Assembly: GCA_019752045.1 (NCBI GenBank)
Contig: JAIEMP010000007.1
Coordinates: 310,001 to 374,000, forward strand
From: Chitinophagaceae bacterium
GTDB lineage: Bacteria > Bacteroidota > Bacteroidia > Chitinophagales > Chitinophagaceae
Direction of reading: 5' to 3'
Length of the DNA stretch: 64,000 nucleotides
The notes under the pieces are model-generated. The model did no database searches. It saw nothing but the letters and a program-made list of their open reading frames with translations, and was not told where the DNA came from. The first letter of the stretch is position 1, and each line of letters starts with the position of its first letter. A program made the translations under genes and the position numbers. Shown here one piece after another: positions 35,544-44,019 of this stretch.

Positions 35544-36800
35544 TTACTTGATTAACACTGCAGCTACTGTGTTGTTACTTGTTTCATCAATTAAAACAGC
35601 ACTGCCATTTTCGTTTAACCGATCGTATGGATCGAATACCAATGGTGATGCAGTTTTGATGACAGCTTTTACCACTTCGTTCAATTTTATATTTCCATTC
35701 ACTGTCCCGATAGCTATCGGGATTTGCTGTAAACTGTTTACATCCAATTTATATTCCACATGCTTTACAACAGAACGTACGAGACGGCTGCCATGCAGCA
35801 GATAATATTTGTTACCGGGGATCAATGGTTTCTCATCCATCCAGCAAAGGATTACATCCAGTTCATTGTTAACCTGTGGCAGGTTATCTGATTTTACAAT
35901 TGAATCACCACGACTCACATCAATATCATCGGCCAATTGAATGGTTACACTTTGCGGAGCAAATACTTCATCAACAGATTTACCGCCTACTTCCAAAGTG
36001 CTGATAGTTGTTTCAATACCTGCAGGCAATACAGTTACCTTATCGCCTACTTTGTAAATACCACTTGTTACCTGTCCGGCATAGCCACGATAATCGTGCA
36101 GATCTTCTGTTTGCGGACGAATCACCAACTGTACCTGGAAACGTGCGTCAGTTAAATTAATATCATTATCAATTTCAACAGCTTCAAGGAACTCAAGCAA
36201 TGGTTTGCCTTCGTACCAGGTAATTGTTTCAGATTTATCAACAATGTTATCGCCGTTCAATGCACTGATTGGTATATAAGTGACATCTTTCAATCCCAAT
36301 TGAGTAGCCACTTCAGCATAATCAATCACAATGTTGTTGTACACATCCTGGGAATATTCAACCAGATCCATTTTATTGATTGCAACCACCACATGCTTGA
36401 TCTTAAGCAAAGAAGCAATGATTGAATGACGACGTGTTTGTTCCACCACACCTTGTCTTGCATCAACCAAAATAATAATGAGGTTGGCATTACTTGCACC
36501 GGTGATCATGTTTCTTGTGTACTGCACATGACCGGGAGCATCAGCAATAATGAATTTCCGTTTTGGTGTTGTGAAATAACGATACGCCACATCAATCGTA
36601 ATCCCTTGTTCTCTTTCTGCACGAAGGCCATCAGTTAACAACGCAAGATCAACGGAACCATCAGTGCGGTTCTTGGTTGATTTTTCCAACGCTTCCAGTT
36701 GATCGATGAGGATGTTTTTGCTGTCGTACAACAAACGACCGATCAATGTGCTTTTGCCATCATCTACACTACCTGCGGTTATAAAACGTAATAAGTCCAT
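35544..36800 (-). CDS. cysN: Sulfate adenylyltransferase subunit 1 (GTPase)
   Basis: GTPase subunit of ATP sulfurylase. It couples GTP hydrolysis to APS synthesis by CysD. The 418 residues are EF-Tu-like: P-loop AGSVDDGKSTLIGRLLYDSK (about 8-27), EREQGITIDVAYRYF, DAPGHVQYTRNMITGAS, NKMDLVEYS, then two beta-barrel domains (about 220-418). There is no fused APS kinase (CysC) domain. The C-terminal barrel contains QQIPIAIGTVNG at about 360-371, where a perfect 18-bp palindrome (35705-35722) is read in frame. It begins 331 bases after cysD; a CCCCT/AGGGG repeat lies only about 14 bases before its ATG. Confidence 0.96.
   Translation of the reverse strand: MDLLRFITAGSVDDGKSTLIGRLLYDSKNILIDQLEALEKSTKNRTDGSVDLALLTDGLRAEREQGITIDVAYRYFTTPKRKFIIADAPGHVQYTRNMITGASNANLIIILVDARQGVVEQTRRHSIIASLLKIKHVVVAINKMDLVEYSQDVYNNIVIDYAEVATQLGLKDVTYIPISALNGDNIVDKSETITWYEGKPLLEFLEAVEIDNDINLTDARFQVQLVIRPQTEDLHDYRGYAGQVTSGIYKVGDKVTVLPAGIETTISTLEVGGKSVDEVFAPQSVTIQLADDIDVSRGDSIVKSDNLPQVNNELDVILCWMDEKPLIPGNKYYLLHGSRLVRSVVKHVEYKLDVNSLQQIPIAIGTVNGNIKLNEVVKAVIKTASPLVFDPYDRLNENGSAVLIDETSNNTVAAVLIK
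35705..35722. repeat. Perfect 18-bp palindrome inside cysN
   Basis: TCCCGATAGCTATCGGGA is fully self-complementary. Read in frame on the minus strand it gives PIAIG within the third domain of CysN. Confidence 0.8.
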
Positions 36801-37131
36801 AATATGCCCCTAACCCCTAAAGGGGGATTTTTATACAGCACTATAAATTCATAGTTGCTGATGTTAAAAAAATATTTTCCATATACCAACTGCATCACTT
36901 CAATTAAACATCTTTTCTTTCACTTCATACAGTGAATTATTCACACTAGTCGCCATTAATTCTATTCTTAATTCTTCACTCTCTTCGTTTGATTAATTCA
37001 ATTAAATCCATCAACTTAAATTTTGTTCTCTACTCAACAATTTTCAAACACTGAACTATTAATTATACCTTTTATAATGCGAGGGCTGTGTTGAGCAGTT
37101 CCACCTTTAGGGGGCGGAGGGGCGTCCTGTC
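36801..37131. repeat. cysD-cysN intergenic region with two repeat modules
   Basis: There is no gene in these 331 bases. CCCCT (36814-36818) AA AGGGG (36821-36825) lies just before the cysN start. The middle is AT-rich without clear signals. At 37079-37090 the module GCGAGGGCTGTG begins and runs, with a GGGGGCGGAGGGG string, to the cysD stop. It is the third copy of the GCRAGGGCTGTG family. Confidence 0.65.
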
Positions 37132-38040
37132 TTAAAAATACCCATTCTTCTTCCTGTCTTCCATTGCAGCTTCTGTTACTTTATCATCAATACGTGTTTC
37201 ACCACGTTCGCTGATGCGTGTTGCAATGATCTCTTCAATTACTTCATCTAAGTTTGTTGCGGTTGATTCCACTGCAGCTGTACATGTCATGTCACCAACA
37301 GTACGATAACGAACTCGCTTGGTGATGATCTTATCGTCAACAGTTGTTTGCACATGCTCACTCATTGCTACTAACTGACCTTCATGTTCAATCACTTCAC
37401 GATCGTGTGCGAAATAAATAGATGGCAGATCAATTTTTTCACTGCGGATATAATTCCAGATATCTAATTCTGTCCAGTTGCTGATCGGGAATACACGAAC
37501 ATTTTCACCTTTGTGAATGCGGCCGTTATAAATATTCCACAATTCAGGACGTTGCAGTTTGGGATTCCATTGTCCGAACTCATCACGCACAGAAAAGATG
37601 CGTTCTTTTGCACGTGCTTTTTCTTCATCTCTCCGTGCACCACCGATACATGCATCAAATGCAAATTCTTCAATGGTATCGAGCAATGTATAAGTCTGCA
37701 ACCAGTTGCGGCTTGGGAACTTACCTTTTGGCTCGGTTAAGCTACGTTGTTTAATAGTATCTTCTACCTTACGCACAACGAGTGTAGCACCTACTTCATT
37801 CGCTAACCAATCACGAAATTCCAATGCTTCAGGAAAATTATGTCCGGTATCGATATGTACTAAAGGAAACGGTATTTTGCCGGGAGCAAAAGCCTTTTTT
37901 GCTAAATGAACCATCACAATAGAATCTTTTCCACCGCTGAATAAAAGGGCCGGTTTTTCAAACTGCGCCGCCACCTCACGGAATATCTGAATACTCTCCG
38001 CTTCTAATTGCTTCAAATAATTTAAATGATACTGACTCAT
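37132..38040 (-). CDS. cysD: Sulfate adenylyltransferase subunit 2
   Basis: Adenylates sulfate to APS with ATP; partner of CysN. The 302 residues are the family length. The PP-loop ALLFSGGKDSIVMVHLAKKAF (about 30-50) is followed by VHIDTGHNFPEALEFRDWL, the CIGGARRDEEKARAKERIFS loop, NVRVFPISNWTELDIWNYI and VRYRTVGDMTCTAAVESTA. It is the first gene of the second sulfur operon and has its own promoter (TATATTTG at 38080-38087) and a palindrome just after the predicted transcript start. The operon order cysD-cysN-cobA-cysJ-cysI covers APS formation and sulfite reduction. Confidence 0.97.
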   Translation of the reverse strand: MSQYHLNYLKQLEAESIQIFREVAAQFEKPALLFSGGKDSIVMVHLAKKAFAPGKIPFPLVHIDTGHNFPEALEFRDWLANEVGATLVVRKVEDTIKQRSLTEPKGKFPSRNWLQTYTLLDTIEEFAFDACIGGARRDEEKARAKERIFSVRDEFGQWNPKLQRPELWNIYNGRIHKGENVRVFPISNWTELDIWNYIRSEKIDLPSIYFAHDREVIEHEGQLVAMSEHVQTTVDDKIITKRVRYRTVGDMTCTAAVESTATNLDEVIEEIIATRISERGETRIDDKVTEAAMEDRKKNGYF

Positions 38041-38053
38041 GATTTTTTATTAT

Positions 38054-38087
38054 CCTACTTATCAAGTAGGGTTTGTATGCAAATATA
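38054..38087 (-). promoter_or_regulatory. cysD promoter with operator-like palindrome
   Basis: TATATTTG (38080-38087) is a perfect -7 box; no clear -33 TTTG is seen. The predicted start is near 38076. CCTACTT-ATC-AAGTAGG (38054-38070) is a perfect 7-bp inverted repeat at about +6 to +22, a position suited to a repressor. It resembles the palindrome before cobA. Confidence 0.6.
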
Positions 38088-38137
38088 AGGTCAAAAGTGC
38101 CTAACAGTTGTTTTTAATACGCAAACGTTTGCCGTGA

Positions 38138-38878
38138 TCAGGAATTATTTTCCACACCGGGTTCGGCGTGCACATGCAAGCCACATTCCTTGTTGCTTTT
38201 ATCCTCCCACCACCAACGGCCTGCACGAAAATCTTCGCCGGGACGGATGGCTCTTGTACAGGGAGCGCAACCAATGCTTACAAAGCCTTTATCGTGTAAG
38301 GTATTGTATGGAACATGATTTTCACGAATGAACAGGTTTAATTCTTCCCATGTCCAATGCAGGATGGGATGAAACTTGATGATCTGATTGCCTTCGTCCC
38401 ATTCAAGTTGAGATGTAGATTGGCGATCTGGACTTTGTTCAGCCCTTAACCCCGTGATCCAAACCTGCTTATCTTTTAATGCACGTTTCAATGGCTCTAC
38501 TTTACGAATGCCACAACATTCTTTACGGTTATCTGTTGATTCGTAAAAAGAATTTGGTCCTTTTTCCGTTACAAAAGACTGCAACTTTTCTGCATTTGGA
38601 TAATACGCATGAATGGGTTGATTGTAAGCTTCCAAAGTTGAACGCCAGGTACTGTATGTTTCGCTGAACATACGACCGGTATCGAGTGTAAACACTTCAA
38701 TGGGTAATTTTTCAGAGAAGATCAAATGACTGATTGCCTGATCTTCCAAACCAAAGCTGGTTGAAAAAACGATGTTGCCGTTGAAGCGATCGTTTAACAA
38801 CTGAAGATTTGCTGAAGGATTTTTCTCCTGCAACAAACTTTCCAGTTCAGCTATCTGTTGTTGTAAACTCATGATCAA
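38138..38878 (-). CDS. cysH: Adenylyl-sulfate (APS) reductase, assimilatory
   Basis: Reduces APS to sulfite with thioredoxin. In 246 residues one sees FSTSFGLEDQAISHLI, the CC pair in KECCGIRKVEPLKRAL, the GCAPCTRAI pair and the C-terminal KECGLHVH with the catalytic Cys. The CC..CxxC set ligates a 4Fe-4S cluster and marks the APS-specific, not PAPS-specific, type. This fits the absence of an APS kinase in the cluster. Its start overlaps the hom stop by four bases (ATGA), so it is translated with the methionine operon, while cysD follows with its own promoter. Confidence 0.95.
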   Translation of the reverse strand: MIMSLQQQIAELESLLQEKNPSANLQLLNDRFNGNIVFSTSFGLEDQAISHLIFSEKLPIEVFTLDTGRMFSETYSTWRSTLEAYNQPIHAYYPNAEKLQSFVTEKGPNSFYESTDNRKECCGIRKVEPLKRALKDKQVWITGLRAEQSPDRQSTSQLEWDEGNQIIKFHPILHWTWEELNLFIRENHVPYNTLHDKGFVSIGCAPCTRAIRPGEDFRAGRWWWEDKSNKECGLHVHAEPGVENNS

Positions 38879-40137
38879 TTCACATTTAAACCTGCTAATT
38901 CAAGACTCTTCTTTTTTAACTTACGAACTTCCACATCTTCAATAATGGGTTCAGGCGAAAGAATAAGTGAAGTTCCGTTTTCTCTCCACCAGTTATTTTG
39001 TTTCAGCTCGTTTGCGTGTAATACGCCCACTAAATATTTACGATCACTTTCTGCATGCCATTCTTCAATCCATTCAAACTTATCTTTTGGAATATAATTC
39101 CAATCATCAAAACTCAGGTATACTTTCAGAAAGTAATCGTTGGTGAGTTCATTGGGTTGATGATGATACAGTTTCTTGTACTCATATTTATAGTCATATC
39201 GTAAAGCAGACAGATCACTCAACACAGCAGATGCCGTGGGGAATGAACCGGCACCTTTACCGTAAAAGAACTGCTTATCAGAAAACGAACTTTCTACCAC
39301 TGCTCCGTTGTATTCGTTCTTTACAAAACTCAAATGATCATCGTGCTTAACAAACTGTGGTAATACAAACGCTGCTACTTTGCCGTTTTGCAATTTCTTT
39401 GCCTGTCCTACCAAACGGATCTCGAAATTCTTCTCTCTGCCAACCGTTGCATCTGATCCCTGAATATTTTGAATACCGGTGAACAACACATCATCCGGAT
39501 GCGAAACAATACCGTATGCATGTAATAACAAAATAACCCATTTATTTACTGCATCCCAACCATCTACATCCAATGTAGGATCTGCTTCTGCAAAACCCAA
39601 TTGCTGTGCCTGTAACAATGCCTGTTTGAAATCAAGTTTCTCTTCAAACATTTTTGTGAGAATGTAATTGGTACTGCCGTTTACAATACCACGGATACCA
39701 TGCAGCAAATCATTATCGTAATATTCTTCCAGATTTCGGATCACAGGAATCGAAGCACAAGCAGATGCTTCGTACAAAAATGAAATACCTGTTTCAGTTT
39801 GCAAGCGCAACAGTTCAGGCAAATGCTCTGCGATCATTTTCTTACTTGCGCTTACTACTTCTTTTCCGCTCTTTAATGCGGTAGACACAATGTAAAAAGC
39901 CGGTTCGCTTTCATTGATCACTTCTACGATTACATTTATTTCAGGATCGTTGAGCAACACATCTCTGTCTGTTGTAAATAATTCATCGGGAGCATTACGC
40001 TTCTTATTTGGATTTTTGATACACACTTTTTTAATACGTGCCCGTAACGAAGGAGTCTGCTTTAAAATTTTATACAACCCTTCTCCTACTACTCCAAATC
40101 CAAATAGTCCGATGACCAACTGTTTATCTGATGACAT
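38875..40137 (-). CDS. hom: Homoserine dehydrogenase
   Basis: Reduces aspartate semialdehyde to homoserine, the acceptor skeleton for MetX. The 420 residues carry VIGLFGFGVVGEGLYKIL (NAD site, about 8-25), VSASKKMIAEHLPEL, the GIRGIVNGSTNYILTKM signature (about 147-163), GFAEADPTLDVDGWDA and a C-terminal region with no recognisable ACT domain. No aspartokinase is fused, unlike many Bacteroidota ThrA proteins, so this may be a second, methionine-dedicated copy. It lies two bases after metX and overlaps cysH by four. Confidence 0.94.
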   Translation of the reverse strand: MSSDKQLVIGLFGFGVVGEGLYKILKQTPSLRARIKKVCIKNPNKKRNAPDELFTTDRDVLLNDPEINVIVEVINESEPAFYIVSTALKSGKEVVSASKKMIAEHLPELLRLQTETGISFLYEASACASIPVIRNLEEYYDNDLLHGIRGIVNGSTNYILTKMFEEKLDFKQALLQAQQLGFAEADPTLDVDGWDAVNKWVILLLHAYGIVSHPDDVLFTGIQNIQGSDATVGREKNFEIRLVGQAKKLQNGKVAAFVLPQFVKHDDHLSFVKNEYNGAVVESSFSDKQFFYGKGAGSFPTASAVLSDLSALRYDYKYEYKKLYHHQPNELTNDYFLKVYLSFDDWNYIPKDKFEWIEEWHAESDRKYLVGVLHANELKQNNWWRENGTSLILSPEPIIEDVEVRKLKKKSLELAGLNVN

Positions 40138-40139
40138 GA

Positions 40140-41246
40140 TTAACTGGTTAATTGTTTTTTTAAATCTGTTTTCTGCGACTGCTGTAAAAAATGATTGATG
40201 GCTTTGCTGATCTGATCGTACTCTAATAAAAATCCGTCGTGACCATAAAACGATTCAATACTTTTAAAACTTGCTCCGCTGATGGTATTCGCCAAAAACT
40301 GTTGTTCACTAACGGGGAACAACACATCATTGCTGATACCGATCACCAATGTTTTCGCATTAATTTCTTTTAATGCTCCTTCAATGGAAATACGGCTGCG
40401 GCCCACATTGTGAGAATCCATTCCCTTGCTGAGAAAATAATAACTGAATGCATTAAAACGCTTCACTAATTTATCGCCCTGGTAACGTTGATATGATTCA
40501 CTTTTGAATGACTCCAGCACATCATTACTTTCTTCGATCTGGCTGATGCCATATGCATCATAGTGACGGTATGAAAGCAAGGCAATACTCCTTGCTGCTT
40601 TCAAACCTTCAGTGCCTGCATCCTCTGCTTTATTCTTCCATGTTGAATCGGCTTCGATGGCCAAACGTTGTGATGCATTGAAAGCAATACCCCAAGCTGA
40701 GTGATAGGCATTGGTTGCAATAGGAATAATATGTTCAAACAACTGCGGTTCTTCAATGGCCCACTCCAGTAATTGTTGTCCGCCCATACTGCCACCAATA
40801 CCAATGTATATTTTTTCAATACCTAAAAACTTGCGTAATGGGTCATAAGCACGGATCATATCACGGGTAGTGAACCATGGAAAATCGTGATAGTATGGTT
40901 CATCAGTAAATGGATTATTATCCAACGGACCAATACTTCCATAAGCACTTCCCGGCATGTTTACACATACAATAAAATGTTTTGCAGGATCAAATAACTT
41001 TCCTTCGCCAACCAAGCCACTCCACCATTCTGATGGATCGCTGTTGGCTGTTAATGCATGAAAAATCCAAACGACATTATCTTTTGCATCATTCAATTCG
41101 CCCAGTGTTGTATATGCCAAATGATATTGATTGAGCAAAGCTCCCGACTCCAGTCTGAATGGTTTATTGTATGTAAAGATCGAAGCCTCTCCTTTTGATC
41201 TCCTCTCCGGAAGAGAGGAGAGACCCGACTCATGATTATTACTCAT
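40140..41246 (-). CDS. metX: Homoserine O-acetyltransferase
   Basis: Acetylates homoserine with acetyl-CoA, making the substrate of MetY. An alpha/beta-hydrolase fold of 368 residues: NVVWIFHALTANSDP, the nucleophile elbow GIGGSMGGQQLLEWA (Ser near 150), YGISQIEESND, and ESFYGHDGFLLEYDQI with the catalytic His. The N-terminus has an extra segment (MSNNHESGLSSLPERRSKGEA) encoded by a TCTCCTCTC/GAGAGGAGA palindrome at 41199-41221. No later ATG could serve as start before the conserved fold, so the repeat is part of the coding sequence. It is 72 bases after metY. Confidence 0.95.
   Translation of the reverse strand: MSNNHESGLSSLPERRSKGEASIFTYNKPFRLESGALLNQYHLAYTTLGELNDAKDNVVWIFHALTANSDPSEWWSGLVGEGKLFDPAKHFIVCVNMPGSAYGSIGPLDNNPFTDEPYYHDFPWFTTRDMIRAYDPLRKFLGIEKIYIGIGGSMGGQQLLEWAIEEPQLFEHIIPIATNAYHSAWGIAFNASQRLAIEADSTWKNKAEDAGTEGLKAARSIALLSYRHYDAYGISQIEESNDVLESFKSESYQRYQGDKLVKRFNAFSYYFLSKGMDSHNVGRSRISIEGALKEINAKTLVIGISNDVLFPVSEQQFLANTISGASFKSIESFYGHDGFLLEYDQISKAINHFLQQSQKTDLKKQLTS
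41199..41221 (-). repeat. Palindrome inside the metX 5' coding region
   Basis: TCTCCTCTC (41199-41207) CGGAA GAGAGGAGA (41213-41221) is a perfect 9-bp inverted repeat. It encodes the nonconserved LSSLPERRS part of the N-terminus. Confidence 0.75.
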
Positions 41247-41318
41247 CTTTTGTAATTAAGCATTTCGTCATACTATCTTCATTGAATATTAAAACAAATC
41301 TGCTTTTAATTTTTATGT

Positions 41319-42662
<1,344 letters not shown>

Positions 42663-42707
42663 TTAATGATTGAAGAATGAAGTAAAGAGAAGAAGAGTGT
42701 GTTACCT

Positions 42708-42722
42708 CCCTGACAGGCAGGG
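42708..42722. repeat. Short palindrome in the metY leader
   Basis: CCCTG (42708-42712) ACAGG CAGGG (42718-42722). It lies between the leader ORF and the metY start. It could be a dispersed palindrome or the second hairpin of the attenuator. Confidence 0.5.
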
Positions 42723-42735
42723 TCGGAAAAGATAT

Positions 42736-42753
42736 GTATGCCTTACGGCATAC
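42736..42753 (-). promoter_or_regulatory. Hairpin overlapping the end of the Cys-rich leader ORF
   Basis: On the minus strand GTATGCC-GTAA-GGCATAC forms a 7-bp stem with the UAA stop codon in the loop and part of the last Cys codon in the 5' arm. ATATCTTTTCC follows, a poor U-tract. The geometry suits ribosome-controlled folding. Confidence 0.6.
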
Positions 42754-42820
42754 AACAAATACAACAACACTGCATAGCTGCAGTAAAACTAATTCGGTTG
42801 TTGATGCTGTAATTGTTCAT
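42743..42820 (-). CDS. Cysteine-rich leader peptide of metY (candidate)
   Basis: A 25-codon frame starting at ATG 42820 with the product MNNYSINNRISFTAAM followed by QCCCICCMP. Five UGU codons lie at 42752-42757 and 42761-42769, just before the stop. An internal ATG at 42775 would give a ten-residue version. A consensus promoter (42838-42869) places the RNA start about 14 bases before ATG 42820. The stop codon lies in the loop of a hairpin. The arrangement is that of a transcription or translation attenuator in which ribosomes slow at Cys codons when charged tRNA-Cys is scarce, changing folding before metY. Comparable Cys-repeat upstream ORFs are known in actinobacteria; a Bacteroidota case would be new to me. 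Translation is not proven. Confidence 0.6.
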   Translation of the reverse strand: MNNYSINNRISFTAAMQCCCICCMP

Positions 42821-42837
42821 GTAGTATAAATACCCGA

Positions 42838-42869
42838 CAAAAGTAGTCGGCTTTTCTGATCTATTCAAA
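42838..42869 (-). promoter_or_regulatory. Second metY promoter, after the riboswitch terminator
   Basis: TTTG (42866-42869), 20-base spacer, TACTTTTG (42838-42845), a perfect -7 box. It would start transcription near 42834, downstream of the SAM riboswitch and its terminator, and would bypass SAM control. Confidence 0.6.
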
Positions 42870-43021
42870 AAAGAATTTGCAAAAGTTTTGCCAATGCTTG
42901 TAATAACAACTGTTTGTTTCATCTGATTTGCTTTCATTTTTTGATGACTGCACTTTTGATCCTTATCAAAAAAGAATATGAATCGAATGTTTTCTTGATG
43001 AACAAACCGGTTCAAAACAAA

Positions 43022-43052
43022 AAAGCTCATCTGATAAAATCAGATGAGCTTT
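43022..43052 (-). terminator. Riboswitch expression-platform terminator
   Basis: On the minus strand AAAGCTCATCTGA pairs perfectly over 13 bp with TCAGATGAGCTTT (arms 43040-43052 and 43022-43034, five-base loop), followed by TTTTTTG. It lies 36 bases after the SAM-I aptamer. Confidence 0.9.
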
Positions 43053-43087
43053 GTTATATTCAGTAACTGTTTAAGCTGTATATCTGA

Positions 43088-43206
43088 CTTATCGTTCCCG
43101 ACACGTATGCCCGGGATGGAATTGGCACCTTTTCTCTGCTTCATTGCTGAATGAGAGAGGTTGCCAAGGCTTCATTGGGCCATTACCCTCTGCCTTTCTT
43201 GATAAG
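43088..43206 (-). promoter_or_regulatory. SAM-I (S-box) riboswitch
   Basis: The minus strand gives the P1 stem CTTATC/GATAAG (43201-43206, 43088-43093), the core GAGGGTAATGGCCCAATGAA, the GGCAACC element, and GGTGCCAATTCC before the closing stem. These are the conserved S-box joining regions and kink-turn-linked elements that bind S-adenosylmethionine. It precedes the metY-metX-hom-cysH operon. High SAM should favour the terminator at 43022-43052. Confidence 0.95.
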
Positions 43207-43224
43207 TAATAAAAAGAACTTTTG

Positions 43225-43257
43225 CAAAATTAGGAGCAAATCAATCAAACAACCAAA
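43225..43257 (-). promoter_or_regulatory. Promoter of the riboswitch transcript
   Basis: TTTG (43254-43257), 21-base spacer, TAATTTTG (43225-43232), a perfect -7 box. The predicted start near 43221 is about 15 bases before the aptamer P1 stem. Confidence 0.6.
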
Positions 43258-43276
43258 TTTCTTTAACTACCAACTG

Positions 43277-43735
43277 TTAGATAGCATGTTGCATTTCTCT
43301 GGTCAATATTAATGCCGCCAATACAGATGGAATAAGTGCCTTGAGCTGGGCTATCTTTTCAGTTTCAGTTTCGTAGTTTAATGGAATGGTGGCGGTTACT
43401 TTCTTTTGAGGAGATGCTTCACTTTCAAACTTCACTTCAATTTCATTTTGCTCATTGATGGTAAATCGAAACTGGTCATGTTCTTCTGTAGTAGCTGATC
43501 CTTTTTTCATTCCATCATCATCATATTGAATACGGCCAAGTGTGTATCCATATTCATTACGGATAAGCTGAAACAATTTATTGAACATGCGTTTGCCAAT
43601 AAAAATGCTTCGCTTAATCATTCCGCTTTCTAAACGGAAGCTTTCGGTGGAAGGACTGAGTTTTAAAATGAACCGATGCTCTTCTTTTCCATCATGCAGA
43701 ATCATCGGAACAGCGTTGTAAACTGTGATGCTCAT
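43277..43735 (-). CDS. Conserved-type hypothetical protein, 152 residues
   Basis: A cytosolic-looking protein without signal or membrane segment. The N-terminal half is beta-rich (MSITVYNAVPMILHDGKEEHRFILKLSPSTESFRLESG), followed by MIKRSIFIGKRMFNKLFQLIRNEYGYTLGRIQYDDDG, a charged middle, and a C-terminal helix (EKIAQLKALIPSVLAALILTREMQHAI). I recognise no family. It is divergent from uvrA, with a 284-base gap in which TAACTTTT, one base off the -7 consensus, may serve it. It ends just before the riboswitch promoter, so it may read into the metY leader. Confidence 0.7.
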   Translation of the reverse strand: MSITVYNAVPMILHDGKEEHRFILKLSPSTESFRLESGMIKRSIFIGKRMFNKLFQLIRNEYGYTLGRIQYDDDGMKKGSATTEEHDQFRFTINEQNEIEVKFESEASPQKKVTATIPLNYETETEKIAQLKALIPSVLAALILTREMQHAI

Positions 43736-44019
43736 ACGTGTAAGTTTTTTAGTACTATCCGTTAAATCGTAACCGATGTAAAAGTTAGTTCGTTACTGGC
43801 CAAATCGTAAAAGTTCAGCCCGGTAGTTTTCCACATAACAATTATTTAATATTAGCATTACATTTCGTAGAAGCAATTTACTTCGGCAGTAACCCGATCT
43901 TCAACAACTAACCGGTTGAGGGCCATTAGTTGGTGAATTTAAAAAACCTAATTCCTTTAGTAATGGATTTCACGGTAAATTCGCTGTCCGGCCAAACAGG
44001 TTTAACGGGCAAACGAATT

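Noticed and set aside
42743-43030. 95-codon frame covering the whole metY leader
   Set aside because: Its upstream part runs through the riboswitch terminator stem. Only the last 25 codons follow the promoter and end in the Cys-rich segment, so the shorter frame is the credible one.
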